A DNA stretch of 9,534 bases from CAZDIO01 sp964505555 (GTDB lineage Bacteria > Bdellovibrionota_C > UBA2361 > SZUA-149 > CAZDIO01): positions 1 to 9,534 of the forward strand of contig CAZDIO010000086.1 of NCBI GenBank assembly GCA_964505555.1. Direction: 5' to 3'. Position numbers and translations under genes: made by a program. A model generated the notes under the pieces. That model was not told the DNA's origin. It saw only the letters and a program-made list of their open reading frames with translations, and did not search any database. This document shows, piece by piece, positions 7,697 through 9,534 of the stretch. Within the stretch, counting starts at the first letter, position 1. The number at the start of each line of letters is the position of its first letter.

Positions 7697-8318
7697 GGAG
7701 CAGATCTCTATCAGTGAATTTGGTTATCCCCTGGTTTCGAAAAATTATCTCGCTGATGGTGAGTTGAGAGTGTTGGTGCATGCTCGCCATCATCGTGGTT
7801 GTAATTTCTGAGACATTAAACTGTGAGGGAAAAACTGGATGTAAATTCGAATCTGCATCTGAAAGGTCGGGTGCGATCGCTGAAAGCTGAACGTTTCCGC
7901 AGGTGCATGAGCACGAAGTCGGCTCTGCGAGTGAGGTTGGCGCACAATCTCCTGAGCACGTATATGTACCGCAGCTGTAGATACTAAGAATCACCTCGAA
8001 ATTGGCATCACGGAGGAGTGGTCCCGGGAGCGAATGATTTGCAAGACCCATGGTTTGAGCATATTGCATGCTTTCAGCGCGCACCTCTTGTAAGCATTGC
8101 GTAGGGTCAGCTTGCTTTGCGCATGATCGCCTGAATGCAACACTTGCCGTTTGTCTGGTGAGGCCTGACAGCACGCTTCGGCTATCAATCATCATTCCCA
8201 GATCAATTCCACCAAGAATTAGGAGAATAAGTAACCCAAGACTGAGGGCGAGTTCGATGTAGACTGCTCCTTTGCAGGAATATGCGGAGGCAACTCGGTA
8301 AGTAGCTTCTGATCTCAC
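7677..8318 (-). CDS. TadE-like pseudopilin with cysteine cluster (upstream copy)
   Basis: This 213-residue protein starts the tad-like set. After a 17-residue leader comes CKGAVYIELALSLGLLILLI. Gly17 is the likely prepilin-peptidase site, Glu22 is the +5 residue, and the hydrophobic helix runs over about 18-40. The C-terminal domain is presumably extracytoplasmic and has a dense group of cysteines at 116, 121, 125, 136, 138 and 140, besides C66 and C75. GTG at 8318 is the only usable start between the in-frame stop at 8351 and the helix, but no Shine-Dalgarno sequence lies at normal distance (AGGAG ends 27 nt away). The 3' end overlaps the TadG-like gene by 20 bp, implying coupled translation. 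The pseudopilin N-terminus is clear. Membership of a functional Tad system is inferred, since tadA/B/C are not in the window. Confidence 0.78.
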   Translation of the reverse strand: MRSEATYRVASAYSCKGAVYIELALSLGLLILLILGGIDLGMMIDSRSVLSGLTRQTASVAFRRSCAKQADPTQCLQEVRAESMQYAQTMGLANHSLPGPLLRDANFEVILSIYSCGTYTCSGDCAPTSLAEPTSCSCTCGNVQLSAIAPDLSDADSNLHPVFPSQFNVSEITTTMMASMHQHSQLTISEIIFRNQGITKFTDRDLLHEESIY

Positions 8319-8568
8319 AACGCTAAAATAACGAAGTCCTGTAAGCTCCTAGAGTAAAAACCCCAAATCGATAACCTGCAAGAACTATGCGAAGAATTTG
8401 TTTAGGTGATCTCATGAGTGGTTACTACCAGTGCTGGTTCCGAGCTGAAAAATCTTAGGAGTTTCACCTATCGAGGGTTGTCGATTTTAGATCAATTGTG
8501 AAATACGAAAAATGTTTCGCATTGAAAATATCTATCAGAGAAGAATGTAAATATAAACCGGATTATTA

Positions 8569-8766
8569 TTACCTATCATCTCCGCTTTCGCGAAGATGAT
8601 AATAGTCCAATATACACAAATCCTTAACTTCATGGCGGTGATTAATCACCTCTATAATCCTATCGTTTCTAGCGTTTTCAATGGAGATAGGGAATGTTAA
8701 TTTCTTTAAAAAGTAATTTGTAGTATTGAACAACAGCTCCAGTAGTTCTTTGTAATTCAAATTCAC
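8569..8766 (-). CDS. Possible small hypothetical protein, 63-65 residues
   Basis: I do not recognise this ORF. From GTG 8766 it encodes 65 residues; from TTG 8760 it encodes 63. The TTG has AGAGG (8770-8766) at 5 nt, a better fit than the GTG. The product would be soluble and helix-prone, starting YKELLELLFNTTNYFLKKL and continuing with a charged region containing NDRIIEVINHRHEV. It has a protein-like mix of residues with no long low-complexity run, and no other ORF competes strongly in this place. It lies about 250 bp upstream of the tad-like set on the same strand. It may equally be a chance frame in AT-rich spacer DNA, or the remnant of a decayed gene. Confidence 0.35.
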   Translation of the reverse strand: MNLNYKELLELLFNTTNYFLKKLTFPISIENARNDRIIEVINHRHEVKDLCILDYYHLRESGDDR

Positions 8767-8779
8767 CTCTCATCGACCT

Positions 8780-8802
8780 TAGATGTAATAGAGTAGATGT
8801 AA
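8780..8802. repeat. Direct repeat TAGATGTAA, two copies
   Basis: TAGATGTAA occurs at 8780-8788 and again at 8794-8802, a 14-bp period, with a shorter third copy, TAGATG, at 8825-8830. It lies upstream of both hairpins and the + strand gene, so it could be a regulator-binding site. In AT-rich DNA, chance is also possible. Confidence 0.35.
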
Positions 8803-8807
8803 GAACT

Positions 8808-8843
8808 TTTCTCGGGTGGACTTTTAGATGCCCGCCCGAGAAA
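8808..8843 (+). other. Stem-loop upstream of the 8959 gene
   Basis: Bases 8808-8819 pair with 8832-8843 in a 12-bp stem around a 12-nt loop. The only non-Watson-Crick pair is U8817-G8834, which pairs in + strand RNA but would be an A-C mismatch in - strand RNA. No U tract follows directly, so I do not call it a terminator. Confidence 0.55.
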
Positions 8844-8869
8844 TAGTCAAGCCAAATAACGGTTTTTTA

Positions 8870-8896
8870 GGCGATGTGCGAAAGCGCGTAGGCGCC
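8870..8896 (+). other. Stem-loop with GAAA tetraloop in the leader of the 8959 gene
   Basis: GGCG (8870-8873) pairs with CGCC (8893-8896), and AUGUGC (8874-8879) pairs with GCGCGU (8884-8889) around a GAAA loop, leaving a three-base bulge (8890-8892). Two of the pairs are G-U and the loop is of GNRA type, both of which hold only in + strand RNA. ATAAC (8856-8860) and GTTAT (8904-8908) could close it further out. A broken U-rich stretch follows at 8900-8914, so it could act as a weak terminator or attenuator. Confidence 0.5.
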
Positions 8897-8944
8897 AGGT
8901 TTTGTTATGTTTTACGGGCACGGTAGTGGAAGAGAAAGATGTTT

Positions 8945-8952
8945 GGAGGAGG
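8945..8952 (+). promoter_or_regulatory. Strong Shine-Dalgarno sequence for the TTG start at 8959
   Basis: GGAGGAGG ends 6 nt before TTG 8959. The nearby GTG codons at 8952 and 8954 lead to stops within a few codons, so this site picks the TTG. Confidence 0.75.
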
Positions 8953-8958
8953 TGTGCA

Positions 8959-9534
8959 TTGAGTAAAGAGAATTTGAATCGGATATTATCGACAGCATTG
9001 GAACATCATGCGCCGGTACACTTCTTGGGTGGGTTGTCACCGTATCTGACGATTTGGTGTGCGGAATGCAAAGCGCACGCGCGTGCACCTTTGCGAATGC
9101 CAAAATCAAATGCAAACAAAGTTGCGGAGTGCTGTGGCCATTTAAACCCTCCACAGGGTTTCAATGCCGATTTTCAGCGCGATGGTGCGGTAAGTTGGGC
9201 ATACATGCATAACGGAACACCGTTTAGTTGTTTCCTGGCAAAGACCGCGAGTGGTTTTATGCTTACTGTTCGCGAGCAGGAAAGCTATCCTGGCTCTCCT
9301 GATCCAGGATGGGTGATGTTGTTACGAAACAATGCCACCCCGAAGGAAGCAGGCAGACGTTTCCTTCAATTTCTTGTGGGTCACTGGTTAGGTATCGTTC
9401 TTTCGGTCGGAGAGGATCCTTCGATTCCTCTTCCCTCAGATAACGCGGGTGGAGTTGTCCTTAGTCGGCGGATTCCCGAAGATACGTTGTCTGTCGTTCG
9501 GGCACTTGATGACGCTGAAAGAATGTTTGCCTTG
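8959..9534 (+). CDS. Unrecognised protein with a Cys/His cluster (3' end outside the window)
   Basis: This frame is open for 192 codons from TTG 8959 to the last base of the window, and its stop lies beyond. The start is supported by GGAGGAGG 6 nt upstream. I do not recognise the family. Near the N-terminus is WCAECKAHAR (C34, C37, H40), followed by ECCGHLNPP (C58, C59, H61). Together these could form a small zinc-binding knuckle, since the spacing resembles a zinc ribbon, but that is inference. The middle part (about 78-150) reads like a compact alpha/beta domain with many aromatic residues (VSWAYMHNGTPFSCFL, GWVMLLR, FLQFLVGHWLGIVLS). No signal peptide is seen, and the hydrophobic stretch at 135-150 is too short to be a clear membrane helix. 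The gene diverges from the tad-like set across a gap with two structured elements. The long stop-free frame and the good ribosome binding site make it very likely a real gene. Confidence 0.75.
   Translation, partial: MSKENLNRILSTALEHHAPVHFLGGLSPYLTIWCAECKAHARAPLRMPKSNANKVAECCGHLNPPQGFNADFQRDGAVSWAYMHNGTPFSCFLAKTASGFMLTVREQESYPGSPDPGWVMLLRNNATPKEAGRRFLQFLVGHWLGIVLSVGEDPSIPLPSDNAGGVVLSRRIPEDTLSVVRALDDAERMFAL

Larger units (their letters stand above)
8319..8958. other. 640-bp gap between divergent genes, without a well-supported gene
   Basis: This stretch separates the - strand tad-like set from the + strand gene at 8959, so promoters for both should lie here. I could not find a convincing -35/-10 pair for either. 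It holds a possible short ORF (8766-8569, - strand), a 9-bp direct repeat at 8780-8802, and two stem-loops at 8808-8843 and 8870-8896. The part from about 8340 to 8800 is AT-rich. Between 8330 and 8560 I see only very small inverted repeats, such as ACCAG/CTGGT at 8427-8438. Confidence 0.6.

Noticed and set aside
8414..8458. 14-codon ORF (starting MSGYYQCWF) with AGGTGA 4 nt upstream
   Set aside because: It is too short to separate from chance. Nothing it could regulate follows on the same strand within 500 bp, and no attenuator hairpin is attached.
8854..8910. Integron attC-like site (ATAAC ... GTTAT around an imperfect palindrome)
   Set aside because: The outer boxes do not match RYYYAAC/GTTRRRY well, the spacers between boxes are not the attC pattern, and no integrase or cassette array is visible. 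A structured RNA leader explains it better.
8912..9154. 80-codon ORF on the - strand opposite the 8959 gene
   Set aside because: It is the antisense shadow of the longer + strand frame, has low-complexity Ser/His/Pro content, and lacks a ribosome binding site I would trust.

Overview
The window (9,534 bp, moderate GC) is ordinary bacterial chromosome over its first two thirds and less familiar at its right end. RuvA and RuvB, a large NtrY-type histidine kinase, a class I fructose-1,6-bisphosphatase and Tad-pilus TadE/TadG-like proteins point to a Gram-negative bacterium. The NtrY membrane and sensor layout recalls deltaproteobacterial-grade lineages (Desulfobacterota, Bdellovibrionota, SAR324 and relatives). 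That placement is an impression from protein style and is not proven here.

Left block (1-5435, + strand): ruvA, which lacks about ten N-terminal codons because the window starts inside it, then ruvB 12 bp later. These form the branch-migration motor for Holliday junctions. A 40-bp gap leads to a GTG-started ntrY-like sensor kinase of 822 residues, with no response-regulator gene after it. A 144-bp gap then precedes fbp, whose start at 4377 is set by a good ribosome binding site. A perfect 28-bp palindrome at 5503-5530 lies between the convergent ends of fbp and the next block and probably terminates transcription there.

Middle block (8318-5556, - strand): three overlapping genes in the order TadE-like, TadG-like with a von Willebrand factor A (vWA) domain, TadE-like. 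They look translationally coupled. All three have an N-terminal Gly followed by a hydrophobic helix, as in pseudopilins, and two of the three carry Glu at +5. They are probably minor pseudopilins or an envelope adhesin module of a Tad (Flp) pilus. The ATPase, platform and secretin genes are not in the window. The TadG-like protein has a large Cys-containing insert, and the upstream TadE-like protein has a tight Cys cluster.

Right end (8319-9534): about 640 bp with no well-supported gene, then a new + strand reading frame with an excellent Shine-Dalgarno sequence and a TTG start, which runs off the window. I do not recognise its product. It has a Cys/His cluster that could bind zinc. Two stem-loops lie just upstream, and their G-U pairs and GAAA loop make sense only in + strand RNA, so they may form a structured leader. 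A possible 65-codon ORF lies on the - strand in the same gap.

I see no CRISPR array, tRNA, rRNA, insertion sequence or complete new system. The unknown gene at the right end with its leader is the best lead.
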